A stretch of 64,000 nucleotides of DNA, from NCBI GenBank assembly GCA_934553255.1, contig CAKTEZ010000003.1, positions 21,012 through 85,011 of the forward strand, read 5' to 3'. The notes under the pieces were generated by a model. That model searched no databases, had not been told where the DNA came from, and saw nothing but the letters and a program-made list of their open reading frames with translations. The translations under genes and the position numbers were made by a program. Shown here one piece after another: positions 8,931-16,273 of this stretch; the first letter of the stretch is position 1, and every line of letters starts with the position of its first letter. This DNA is from an uncultured Oscillospiraceae bacterium (GTDB taxonomy: Bacteria; Bacillota; Clostridia; Oscillospirales; Oscillospiraceae).

Positions 8931-10265
8931 TTAGTCGTCCATGGCCTCGAAAGCGGCAAGTCCGCTCTTGGCCTCGGTCTTCACATCGCCGTGGCGCACG
9001 AAGCACATCGTAACGAACGAGGCGGCGACGAACAGCGCGGCGTAGGGGAAGAGGACGCGGTAGCTGACATTCCGCATCAGCGTACCCGCAAGGACGGGCG
9101 TGACGACCTGCGCCGCCATGGAGAAGGTGTAGTAGTAGCCGGTGAATTTGCCGATGTCGCTGCCGCGGCACATCTCCAGAACCATGGGCAGGCTGTTGAC
9201 GTTGATGGCCGCCCACGCAAAGCCGACGACGGCGAAGCAGACGAACATGATGGGATGAATGGTGGAGTAGAACGTGGTGAGGAAGTAGAAGGTCAGGAAC
9301 ATCGCGGAGAGCAGGGCGCAGCCGGTGAGAATGGTCTTCCTGCGGCCGATCTTCGAGGCGAGGTGACCGATGGGGATATAGCTGACGATGGCGCCGCCCG
9401 TGGCGACGAGCAGGCAGGTGGACGCACCGCCGAGACCCTGCCCCATGACCGCGCCGACATAGGTGGACCACCACGTCGTCACGCCGTTATAGCCGATGTA
9501 CCACAGCGCGATGGAGGCGAGCAGGAAGCCGAGCGAGCGCTTGACGGGCTTGGGCAGGACTTCGTTGCCGCTGCCGTCGTCCTCGGCGAGATTCCATTCG
9601 GGATGCTGCGCTTCCAGCGCGCGCGTCTCTGCGGCGAGCTTCGGCTCCTTCACCGTGAGGAAGAGGATTGCGACGCTCACGAGCATGACGGCGGAGACAA
9701 CGAGGAAGAGCGGCTGATAGTTGACATGGGCGAGACCCGCGATCTTGGAGTTGGGGTACATCACCGCGGCGACGGCAAGGTAGACAATGCCGCCGACCGC
9801 GCCCATGAGGTTGATGATGGCGTTCGCGCGGGAGCGCAGGGGGTTGGGCGTCACATCCGGCATCAGGGCGACGGCGGGCGAGCGGTAGGTCCCCATCGCA
9901 ATGAGCAGAAGGCCCAGCACGGCGGCGAAGCCGACGAGCTTCCCCGTGGACGGCGCGGCGGCATAGCCGTTGTCGAACAAGGGCAGCAGGTTCATCAGCA
10001 CGGCGGCGCAGCCCGTGCCGAAGAGAATGAACGGCATACGGCGGCCGAGCCTCGTGTCCGTGCGGTCGGAGAGCGCGCCGAACAGCGGCAGCAGGAACAG
10101 CGCGAGAATGTTGTCCAGCGCCATAATCGCGCCGGAGATGGTCTCGTTCAGGTGGAAGGTCTCGGTCAGTATCTTGGGAATGACGGTGTCGTACATCTGC
10201 CAGAACGAGCAGATGGACAAGAAGGCCAGACCGACGAGAATGGTGCGGCGATTGTTCAGCTTCAT
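8931..10265 (-). CDS. MFS transporter (SLC45/GPH-like)
   Basis: A 444-residue transporter of about 12 membrane helices. The GALSDRTDTRLGRRMPFI loop between helices 2 and 3 is the major-facilitator signature and resembles sugar/sucrose carriers of the SLC45 or glycoside-pentoside-hexuronide groups. The substrate is not determinable. The start at 10265 has AGGAG at the right distance; the longer frame reading back to 10445 crosses the promoter and is rejected. It is the first gene of the operon MFS, GDPD, acyltransferase, acyl-CoA ligase. Confidence 0.82.
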   Translation of the reverse strand: MKLNNRRTILVGLAFLSICSFWQMYDTVIPKILTETFHLNETISGAIMALDNILALFLLPLFGALSDRTDTRLGRRMPFILFGTGCAAVLMNLLPLFDNGYAAAPSTGKLVGFAAVLGLLLIAMGTYRSPAVALMPDVTPNPLRSRANAIINLMGAVGGIVYLAVAAVMYPNSKIAGLAHVNYQPLFLVVSAVMLVSVAILFLTVKEPKLAAETRALEAQHPEWNLAEDDGSGNEVLPKPVKRSLGFLLASIALWYIGYNGVTTWWSTYVGAVMGQGLGGASTCLLVATGGAIVSYIPIGHLASKIGRRKTILTGCALLSAMFLTFYFLTTFYSTIHPIMFVCFAVVGFAWAAINVNSLPMVLEMCRGSDIGKFTGYYYTFSMAAQVVTPVLAGTLMRNVSYRVLFPYAALFVAASFVTMCFVRHGDVKTEAKSGLAAFEAMDD

Positions 10266-10349
10266 GGGGAGCGTTCTCCTTTGCTCTCTATTTTTCGGAG
10301 TGCGCGGAACCAATGCGGGAAAAGTCCCTTTTCCCATTGACCACCCGTT

Positions 10350-10378
10350 AGAATAACACAAAAGCGCGGCGTTGACAA
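10350..10378 (-). promoter_or_regulatory. Promoter of the MFS/GDPD/acyltransferase operon
   Basis: On the minus strand TTGTCA (10378-10373), a 17-bp spacer and TATTCT (10355-10350). The -35 box lies in the loop of the terminator hairpin of the upstream gene. Confidence 0.6.
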
Positions 10379-10389
10379 GCGCCGCGCTT
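10355..10389 (-). terminator. Terminator of the XRE/membrane-protein pair
   Basis: A perfect 10-bp stem, AAGCGCGGCG (10362-10371) with CGCCGCGCTT (10380-10389), followed on the minus strand by TTTGTGTTATT. Confidence 0.75.
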
Positions 10390-10445
10390 CCGCTTAACAT
10401 TTTTTTAAGAATCAGCCTGCGGGAGGGCTGCGGGTCTGCCCGCAT

Positions 10446-10859
10446 TCAATAGGTGTTATTGTAGTGCCAGTAGAGAACGGTGTAGAGCAGGCTTTGCAGG
10501 CAGGTCAGGCCGAGGAGTACCTGCCCGACGAGCGGCTGATCGAACGCCAGGATCGCCAGCAGCGCCGCGGCGAGCTGGATATAGACGCAGAGAAGGAAGG
10601 TCATGCTCCGCGCTTTGTTGGCCACATACGCCGTGCGCTCGTCCTTGAGCGAGGCGTCGTAGTCCGCCGCCTTTTCCGGATCGCGGCTGAGCCGGGATAC
10701 CCGCAGCAGACGAACAAGACCGACCGCCGTCAGTCCGCCGCCGAAGCCGCCGACGTAGCCGCCGTATTCGGTCTCCCCCAGCAGCAGGCCCGCAAGGAAA
10801 AGCGCCGCGCCGATGCTGAGCCATAAAATGCCGAATTTTTTCTGTTCCTTTAATTTCAT
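10446..10859 (-). CDS. Small membrane protein paired with an XRE regulator
   Basis: A 137-residue protein with four probable membrane helices in two hairpins (about residues 10-28, 34-50, 85-105 and 110-130). They are separated by a charged cytoplasmic stretch rich in Lys, Asp and Arg. The start overlaps the XRE stop by 4 bp (ATGA). Pairs of a 65-70-residue Cro-like regulator and a small multi-pass protein are common in Firmicutes; the membrane partner usually has no known function. No enzymatic motif is visible. Confidence 0.7.
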   Translation of the reverse strand: MKLKEQKKFGILWLSIGAALFLAGLLLGETEYGGYVGGFGGGLTAVGLVRLLRVSRLSRDPEKAADYDASLKDERTAYVANKARSMTFLLCVYIQLAAALLAILAFDQPLVGQVLLGLTCLQSLLYTVLYWHYNNTY

Positions 10860-11059
10860 GCTTCTTCCTCCTCAAAAAGAAATATGTCCTCGATCTGCGT
10901 GCCGAACAGCCTTGCGATGGCGTGGGCGAGCAGGATGGACGGATTGTATTTCCCGCTTTCCAATGAGATGATGGTCTGGCGTGAGACGCCGAGCGCGGCG
11001 GCAAGCTGCTGCTGCGTCATGCCGCGTTCGCGCCGCTTTTGTTCGATGATGTTTTTCAT
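10856..11059 (-). CDS. XRE-family transcriptional regulator (67 aa)
   Basis: A single helix-turn-helix protein of the compact Cro-like group. The HTH covers about residues 12-55, with MTQQQLAAALGVSRQTI as first and recognition helices and LESGKYNP after it. The start is ATG at 11059 because AGGAG lies at ideal distance; the GTG six bases upstream would be too close to it. A consensus promoter precedes it and carries two copies of a GTCAAG-N5-TTTACAT repeat, so autoregulation is likely. Confidence 0.88.
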   Translation of the reverse strand: MKNIIEQKRRERGMTQQQLAAALGVSRQTIISLESGKYNPSILLAHAIARLFGTQIEDIFLFEEEEA

Positions 11060-11079
11060 AGGCACTCCTGTTCCGAAAA

Positions 11080-11144
11080 GTCAAGCTTGCTTTACATTCG
11101 AGAGAATAGCACACCGCCTCTGAAATGTCAAGTGTATTTTACAT
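11080..11144. promoter_or_regulatory. Two direct repeats, candidate operators of the XRE regulator
   Basis: GTCAAG-N5-TTTACAT occurs at 11080-11097 and again at 11127-11144. The two copies lie 47 bp apart in the same orientation. One overlaps the -35 box and the other the transcription start region of the XRE promoter. Confidence 0.55.
11103..11131 (-). promoter_or_regulatory. Promoter of the XRE/membrane-protein pair
   Basis: On the minus strand TTGACA (11131-11126), a 17-bp spacer and TATTCT (11108-11103), upstream of the ATG at 11059. Confidence 0.75.
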
Positions 11145-11156
11145 TTTATTTTGCGA

Positions 11157-11185
11157 TTGATTTTGGACGCGGCGTTTGCTACAAT
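11157..11185 (+). promoter_or_regulatory. Promoter of the rpe-recR operon
   Basis: TTGATT (11157-11162), a 17-bp spacer and TACAAT (11180-11185), 35 bp before rpe. Confidence 0.7.
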
Positions 11186-11220
11186 AAATTCAATATGTCG
11201 CAAATTAGGAGGCTGCTGCC

Positions 11221-11871
11221 ATGAACGTCAAGATCGCACCGTCCATTCTCTCCGCCGATTTTGCCAATCTCGAGCGGGACATTCGGAAAATCGACACCGC
11301 CGACTACGTCCATGTGGACATTATGGACGGTGAGTTCGTACCGAACATCTCCATCGGTATCCCGGTGGTCAAGGCCATTCGGCCCGTGACCGAGCTGCCG
11401 CTGGACGTGCATCTGATGATCGTCAAGCCCGTGCGCTACGTCGAGCAGTTCTGCGACGCGGGCGCGGATCTTGTGACGGTCCACGTCGAGGCGGACTTTC
11501 CCGAGAACATCCACGCCGCGCTGGAGAAGATCCACGCAAAGGGCAAGCGCGCGGGCATCGTCCTCAAGCCAAACACCCGCGCCGAGGCGGCGCTGCCATA
11601 TCTCAAGGAGTGCGACATCGTGCTGGTGATGACGGTCGAGCCGGGCTTCGGCGGGCAGAAGTTCATGGCGGACATGATGCCCAAGGTCGCGCAGCTGCGC
11701 GCGATGCTCGACGAGGTCAATCCTGCCTGCGAGCTGGAGGTGGACGGCGGCGTGGACACCGCCACGCGCGACGCCTGCGTGCGGGCGGGCGCGAACGTGC
11801 TGGTCGCGGGGAGCGCGGTCTATAAGGCGGCGGACATTCCCGCAAAGATCAAGGCTTTGAGAGAGGGTTAA
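11221..11871 (+). CDS. rpe: Ribulose-phosphate 3-epimerase
   Basis: A 216-residue TIM-barrel enzyme that interconverts ribulose-5-phosphate and xylulose-5-phosphate in the pentose phosphate pathway. Visible motifs are the N-terminal APSILSADFANL, HVDIMDGEFVPN with metal-binding His and Asp, LDVHLMI, and VEPGFGGQKF followed by EVDGGV with the last metal ligand. The length is canonical. AGGAGG precedes the ATG. recR begins 6 bp after its stop. Confidence 0.96.
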   Translation: MNVKIAPSILSADFANLERDIRKIDTADYVHVDIMDGEFVPNISIGIPVVKAIRPVTELPLDVHLMIVKPVRYVEQFCDAGADLVTVHVEADFPENIHAALEKIHAKGKRAGIVLKPNTRAEAALPYLKECDIVLVMTVEPGFGGQKFMADMMPKVAQLRAMLDEVNPACELEVDGGVDTATRDACVRAGANVLVAGSAVYKAADIPAKIKALREG

Positions 11872-11877
11872 CGAGGT

Positions 11878-12477
11878 ATGGAGTATTTTCCCGCGGCGCT
11901 GGAAAAGCTGGTCGAGCAGTTCGCGCGGCTGCCGGGCATCGGCAGCAAGAGCGCGCAGAGGCTGGCCTTCCATGTGCTGAGTCTGACGGACGCGGAGGCG
12001 CAGGAATTTGCAGACGCCATCGTGGACGCCAAAAAGAAGGTGATGTGCTGCCCCGTCTGCCGCAACCTGACGGACGGCGGGCTTTGCCCCATCTGCTCGT
12101 CGCCCAAGCGCGACGAGCGCGTGGTATGCGTGGTGGCGGACGCGCGGGACGTGGCGGCCATCGAGCGCTCGCGCGAGTATACGGGGCGCTACCATGTGCT
12201 GCATGGCGTGATCTCGCCGATGAACCACATCGGGCCGGACGATCTGGAGATCAAGTCGCTGGTCGAGCGGGTGAGCCGCGGCGGCATCGACGAGGTCATC
12301 ATGGCGACCAACCCCGACACGGAGGGCGAGGCTACGGCGATGTATCTCGCGCGGCTGCTGCGTCCCTTCGGCGTGAGGGTCACGCGGCTGGCCTATGGTA
12401 TCCCCGTGGGCGGGCATCTGGAATTTGCCGACGACGCGACGCTGATGCGAGCGCTGGAGGGTCGGCGGGAGATTTGA
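11878..12477 (+). CDS. recR: Recombination mediator RecR
   Basis: A 199-residue RecR that works with RecO and RecF in loading RecA at gaps. The order is an N-terminal helix-hairpin-helix region (LPGIGSKSAQRLAFH), a C4 zinc finger (CCPVC and CPIC around residues 56-73) and a Toprim domain with the acidic motifs VVADARDV and TNPDTEGEAT, ending in a Walker-B-like segment. The usual partner ybaB is not beside it. Confidence 0.96.
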   Translation: MEYFPAALEKLVEQFARLPGIGSKSAQRLAFHVLSLTDAEAQEFADAIVDAKKKVMCCPVCRNLTDGGLCPICSSPKRDERVVCVVADARDVAAIERSREYTGRYHVLHGVISPMNHIGPDDLEIKSLVERVSRGGIDEVIMATNPDTEGEATAMYLARLLRPFGVRVTRLAYGIPVGGHLEFADDATLMRALEGRREI

Positions 12478-12490
12478 GGAGGACGGATCT

Positions 12491-13411
12491 ATGACGGCAA
12501 AGCTGGAGCTGTACCGCGTGTTCCGTGAGGTGGCGGAGACGGGCAACATTTCCGCCGCGGCGCAGAATCTGTATATTTCCCAGTCGGCGGTGAGCCAGAG
12601 CATCAAGCAGCTCGAGGGCGCCTTGCAGACGCGGTTGTTTATCCGCTCGCCGCGCGGCGTGGCGCTGACGGATGACGGACAGATGCTCTTTGAACATGTC
12701 CGCAGCGCGATGGGGCTGCTGGAAACGGGGGAAGAAAAGCTCGCGCAGACCAAGGCGCTGCAGATGGGCAAGCTGGTCATCGGCGCGAGCGACACGGTGA
12801 CGAGCCAGTTTTTGCTGCCGCACCTCGATTCATTCCACCGGAGGTATCCGAACATTCACATTCAGATCGTCAGCGGACGCAGCCACAAGGTGCTGGGGCT
12901 GCTGCGCTCCGGCAAGGTGGACGTGGCGTTCGCCTCGTCGCCGAGCGAGGGCGAGGGGCTTTCCTGCGTGCCGTGCTTTGCGACGCATTCCTGCTTCGTC
13001 GCGGCGGCGGACTATCCCTGCGACTTCGAGCGCGCCTATTCGGTGAAGGAGATCGCGGCGCTGCCGCTGATCCTGCTCGAACGCAAGGCCAGCTCGCGCG
13101 TGTATCTGGAGAAGTATTTTCTGGCGCACGGGCAGTCGCTCGCGCCGGAGATCGAGCTGGGCGCGCGCAGTCTGCTCGTGGACCTCGCCCGCATCGGCTT
13201 CGGCGTGGCGGGCGTGACGCGGGAGTTTGTGACCGCCGAGCTGGAGAGCGGGACGATCCGCGAATTGAGGACCGATTTTGAAATTCCGCCGCGCTCCGTC
13301 GATATGTGTACGCTGCGCGATGTACCACCGAGCGCGGCGACCGCGCGCTTCACGCAGGAAGTCGCCGCGCGGGTACAGGCGGAGAAAGAGGAAAAGAATG
13401 CGAAGATTTGA
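12491..13411 (+). CDS. LysR-family transcriptional regulator
   Basis: A 306-residue LysR regulator with an N-terminal winged helix (about residues 1-62, including NISAAAQNLYISQSAVSQSIKQLE), a linker helix, and a periplasmic-binding-protein-like effector domain from about residue 90 onward. It lies in the rpe-recR-gph transcription unit. Its end overlaps the next gene by 14 bp. LysR proteins usually act on a neighbouring or divergent gene; no obvious target pair is next to it, so its effector is unknown. Confidence 0.9.
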   Translation: MTAKLELYRVFREVAETGNISAAAQNLYISQSAVSQSIKQLEGALQTRLFIRSPRGVALTDDGQMLFEHVRSAMGLLETGEEKLAQTKALQMGKLVIGASDTVTSQFLLPHLDSFHRRYPNIHIQIVSGRSHKVLGLLRSGKVDVAFASSPSEGEGLSCVPCFATHSCFVAAADYPCDFERAYSVKEIAALPLILLERKASSRVYLEKYFLAHGQSLAPEIELGARSLLVDLARIGFGVAGVTREFVTAELESGTIRELRTDFEIPPRSVDMCTLRDVPPSAATARFTQEVAARVQAEKEEKNAKI

Positions 13412-14051
13412 CACGGTTTTGTTCGATCTGGACGGGACGCTGCTCGACACGCTCGAGGACATTCTCGCCGCGGCGAACTACACGCTGCGCGAGATGGGCT
13501 ATCCGGAACGGACGCTCGCGGAGATGCGGCGATTCGTCGGAAATGGTGCGGAGATGCAGGTCCGCCGCGCGTTCGGCGCGGGGGCGGACGAGACGCTCAT
13601 TCAGAAGGCGCTCGTGCAGTATAAAGCCTACTACGCCGCGCATTGTCAGGAAAAAACAAGGCCGTACGACGGCGTTTTGGAGATGCTTGCCGAGCTGAAG
13701 CGGCGGGGCTATCGTCTTGCCGTGGTGTCCAACAAGCCGGACGAGGCGGTGCGGCCGCTGGCGGCGCAGTATTTCGGCGGCCTGATGGACGCCGCCATGG
13801 GCGAGACGGCGGGGCGGCGGCGCAAGCCCGCGCCGGACATGGTGAACGACGCGCTCGCCGCGCTGGGCGCGGACAGGACCCGCGCGGTCTATGTCGGCGA
13901 CAGCGAGGTGGACATCGAGACGGCAAGAAACGCGGGGCTTCCCTGCATCTCCGTCTGCTGGGGCTTCCGCGACCGCGAGCAGCTGGTGGAGGCTGGGGCG
14001 ACAGAGATTGCCGCGACCGCGCCGGAGCTGCTGGCACTGTTGGAAAAGTAA
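13398..14051 (+). CDS. HAD-family hydrolase, phosphoglycolate phosphatase type
   Basis: A 217-residue haloacid dehalogenase phosphatase with the four motifs in order: DLDGTLLDT (motif I), VVSNKP (motif II), RRRKPAPD (motif III Lys) and YVGDSEVDIETARNAG (motif IV). A helical cap follows motif I, placing it in the Gph/PGP subgroup. The start at 13398 follows GAAAAG and lies inside the end of the LysR gene; the longer frame from 13278 only reads the LysR C-terminus out of frame. Confidence 0.88.
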   Translation: MRRFDTVLFDLDGTLLDTLEDILAAANYTLREMGYPERTLAEMRRFVGNGAEMQVRRAFGAGADETLIQKALVQYKAYYAAHCQEKTRPYDGVLEMLAELKRRGYRLAVVSNKPDEAVRPLAAQYFGGLMDAAMGETAGRRRKPAPDMVNDALAALGADRTRAVYVGDSEVDIETARNAGLPCISVCWGFRDREQLVEAGATEIAATAPELLALLEK

Positions 14052-14054
14052 AAA

Positions 14055-14125
14055 GCGCGCGCCGGAGGCGGCGCGCGAAAAGAGGAGGGAGAAGGTCCGT
14101 CGGACCTTCTCCCTCCTCTTTACTT
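14055..14125. terminator. Double hairpin terminator between converging genes
   Basis: First a GCGCGCC/GGCGCGC stem (14057-14063 with 14070-14076). Then a perfect 19-bp inverted repeat, 14081-14099 with 14101-14119, whose right arm ends in TCCTCT and runs into TTTACTTTTT. It terminates the plus-strand operon and can act on the permease gene from the other side. Confidence 0.85.
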
Positions 14126-14141
14126 TTTGGGGAAAATGAAC

Positions 14142-15563
14142 TCAGGCGCTCTTCTTGCTGAAGCGGGAGCCGATGAACATGATGACGGCGAAAACGAGGA
14201 GATACCAGAAGTTGCCCATCTTGTGGCCGATCAGGCAGGCGATGACCATGAAGATCGAGCCGCAGATGGCGAGCGCCGGAATGACATAGCGGCGGAGCGT
14301 GGACTCATCGGTCGCCTTTTTCATCCAGTTGATGAAGATGGGGAGGTAGAGCGCGTAGATGGTGATGATGGGGAGTTCGGTGGGATCGAAGAAGAAAATG
14401 ACGCTCTCGAACGGCGTGCCGGCGAAGGCGACCGCGTTGTTCCAAGTGCCGGCGAGGTTGGACAGGTAGAAGTAAAGACCCCACGCGGCGCAGTAGAACA
14501 GTCCGAGAATGGCGGAGTTGTTGGGGAGGTTGGAGACCTTATCCACCTGACCGAACAGCTCGGGATGGGGACCCTCGCCGCGGGCGGCAAGGGAGTAGGG
14601 ACCGCGGCAGCAGCCGAGCATCAGGCCGTTCATCGTACCCATGCAGGAGATGGCGATGAAGAGGTTGAGAATGTTGCCGAGGATGTTGCCGAACACATTG
14701 ATGAACGCGGCGGTGGCGCCGACATCGCACAGCTCCTGATTGGTGGCGCCGCCGGCAACGCCGACATAGTAGAGAATGTAGGTGGCGACGATGATGAGAC
14801 CGCCGATGAGCAGAGCCTTGGGAAGATTGCGCTTGGAGTCCTTGAGTTCGGCGTTGATCGAGGTGGCGATGATCCAGCCCTCATAGGCGAAGGAGGTAGC
14901 GCAGACGGCGGCGAAGAGCGGGCTGCCCGCGACCTCGTAGCCGACGGCGGGATTGGTGAAATTGCTGGTCAGCATACCGTTGGCAAGACCGTAGATGATG
15001 CCGACGACGGCCATGAGCGAGAGAGGGACGAACTTGATGACGGTGGTGGCGACCTGGAACTTGCCGGCGAGCTTCGGAGAGAGCGCGTTGACGGCGTAGG
15101 CGCAGACCATGTAGAAGAGCATAAGCGCAAGGCACTCAGGGCCGATGACGCAGCCGCCCTGCGCGGCGGGGACGATGAGCGGGAAGTCGGGGTTGACGGA
15201 GGTGACGAACACCAGCGTGTAGCGCGCGCTCAGCCATGCGAGGGCCGAGGTGAGCGTGGGGTAATAGGTGGTGGAAAGGAACCAGCCGACATAGTAGCCG
15301 TACTTTTTGCCGACGATGGCCTCGGCATAGTCCACGATGCCGTTGACCTTTTCGTATTTCTGCGCCATGGCGGAGAAGGCGAGAATGCAGACGATCATGA
15401 TGGCGCCGCCGATGAGCCAGGCGAGAATGCCGAGCGGCATATCGCCGCCGGTTTTCTGCAAGATGACCTGCGCCTTAAAGAATACGCCCGAACCTACGAC
15501 GATGCCGACGACCATGCAGATGGCGGTGAGGAGGCCGTATTTCTTTTCGAGCTTGTTTTCCAT
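14142..15563 (-). CDS. APC-family amino-acid permease
   Basis: A 473-residue transporter with about 12 membrane helices. Helix 1 has the conserved VVGSGVFF break that binds the amino-acid carboxylate. A second signature, CATSFAYEGW, lies in helix 6. The protein resembles the basic-amino-acid/polyamine and LAT-type branches of the APC superfamily; the precise substrate is unknown. The start at 15563 follows AAGGAG. A clean promoter lies about 130 bp upstream. In a glutamate-fermenting organism an amino-acid importer or exchanger is expected. Confidence 0.85.
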   Translation of the reverse strand: MENKLEKKYGLLTAICMVVGIVVGSGVFFKAQVILQKTGGDMPLGILAWLIGGAIMIVCILAFSAMAQKYEKVNGIVDYAEAIVGKKYGYYVGWFLSTTYYPTLTSALAWLSARYTLVFVTSVNPDFPLIVPAAQGGCVIGPECLALMLFYMVCAYAVNALSPKLAGKFQVATTVIKFVPLSLMAVVGIIYGLANGMLTSNFTNPAVGYEVAGSPLFAAVCATSFAYEGWIIATSINAELKDSKRNLPKALLIGGLIIVATYILYYVGVAGGATNQELCDVGATAAFINVFGNILGNILNLFIAISCMGTMNGLMLGCCRGPYSLAARGEGPHPELFGQVDKVSNLPNNSAILGLFYCAAWGLYFYLSNLAGTWNNAVAFAGTPFESVIFFFDPTELPIITIYALYLPIFINWMKKATDESTLRRYVIPALAICGSIFMVIACLIGHKMGNFWYLLVFAVIMFIGSRFSKKSA

Positions 15564-15689
15564 TGTGCTGTCACTCCTTATCCGGCGGGGCATTTTCGCG
15601 TCCGCCGTGTGTAAAAATTGGGCGGGCGCTTCAGACCCGCTGTGTAAAAAGACTTCCGCACGCTGGGGAACGGCGGAAGAACAATAAAA

Positions 15690-15718
15690 ATTATAATACA
15701 CCTTTTGAAGAATAGCAA
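15690..15718 (-). promoter_or_regulatory. Promoter of the APC permease
   Basis: On the minus strand TTGCTA (15718-15713), a 17-bp spacer and TATAAT (15695-15690). Confidence 0.7.
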
Positions 15719-15979
15719 TCGTTTTAGCGCTTTAGTGAAGAAAATTATGAACATTTCATGAAGCGGACAAGCCAAACGGTCGATTTTTGTAGAATTTAAC
15801 GAAAACGAGAAGAGGGGAGAAAAAATAAGTTTCGGCTGTGGCACGGAAATGTGCAACAAGACGGGGACGCGCGGCTACGGGTGAGAACAGGAGAACGGAC
15901 GCGCCGGACGGGAGACCGTACCGCGCAGAAAGGAAGAAACAGCGGCGGCGCGGGACGTTCGGAAGAGAGAGGGGAAGGA
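15719..15979. other. Intergenic region before the phage-like cluster
   Basis: This stretch separates the permease promoter from the first phage-like gene. The left half is AT-rich and the right half is purine- and GC-rich. I find no convincing sigma-A promoter on the plus strand, no SOS box and no copy of the CAAG-N3-CTTG operator seen at 51 kb. The ribosome binding site GAGAGGGGAAGGA is clear. Transcription of the cluster may therefore depend on a dedicated factor. Confidence 0.5.
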
Positions 15980-16273
15980 ATGCGGAAAAAGGCGACCCGT
16001 GAGCGGGTGGTGCAGAGGCTTTATGAAATGGCGCTGGGGCGCGCGAACGACGCGGTGTGGCTGGCCTATTTTCAGGAGCCGACGGAGGAGAACATCAAAA
16101 AGCTGGACCTCGGCGCGGTGGCGGAGTTCCGCCGCAGCAACCTCGGAAGCGTGGAGATCCGCTTCATCGACCGCGTGAAGGCGCTGCAGGCGCTCGCCGA
16201 GCTGCTCAGCGGCGAGGGCGGCGAGGCTGAGGAATTCCTGCGCGCGATGGTGCAGGCGGAGGAGGGCGCGTGA
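15980..16273 (+). CDS. Short small-terminase-like subunit
   Basis: A 97-residue protein placed where xtmA, the small terminase subunit, lies in PBSX. The second half, with VEIRFIDRVKALQALAELL, resembles the C-terminal part of Terminase_2-type small subunits that ends near the large-subunit-binding tail. The usual N-terminal helix-turn-helix that recognises pac or cos DNA is not evident, and the protein is shorter than the roughly 150-260 residues typical of the family. The start at 15980 follows GAGGGGAAGGA; the longer frame from 15851 begins with low-complexity Arg/Gly/Thr sequence and is rejected. The stop overlaps the terminase large gene by 4 bp. The identification rests mainly on position. 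Confidence 0.6.
   Translation: MRKKATRERVVQRLYEMALGRANDAVWLAYFQEPTEENIKKLDLGAVAEFRRSNLGSVEIRFIDRVKALQALAELLSGEGGEAEEFLRAMVQAEEGA

Noticed and set aside
15851..15979. Longer N-terminus of the small terminase-like protein
   Set aside because: The extra residues are Arg/Gly/Thr-rich noise, and the start at 15980 has a clear ribosome site.
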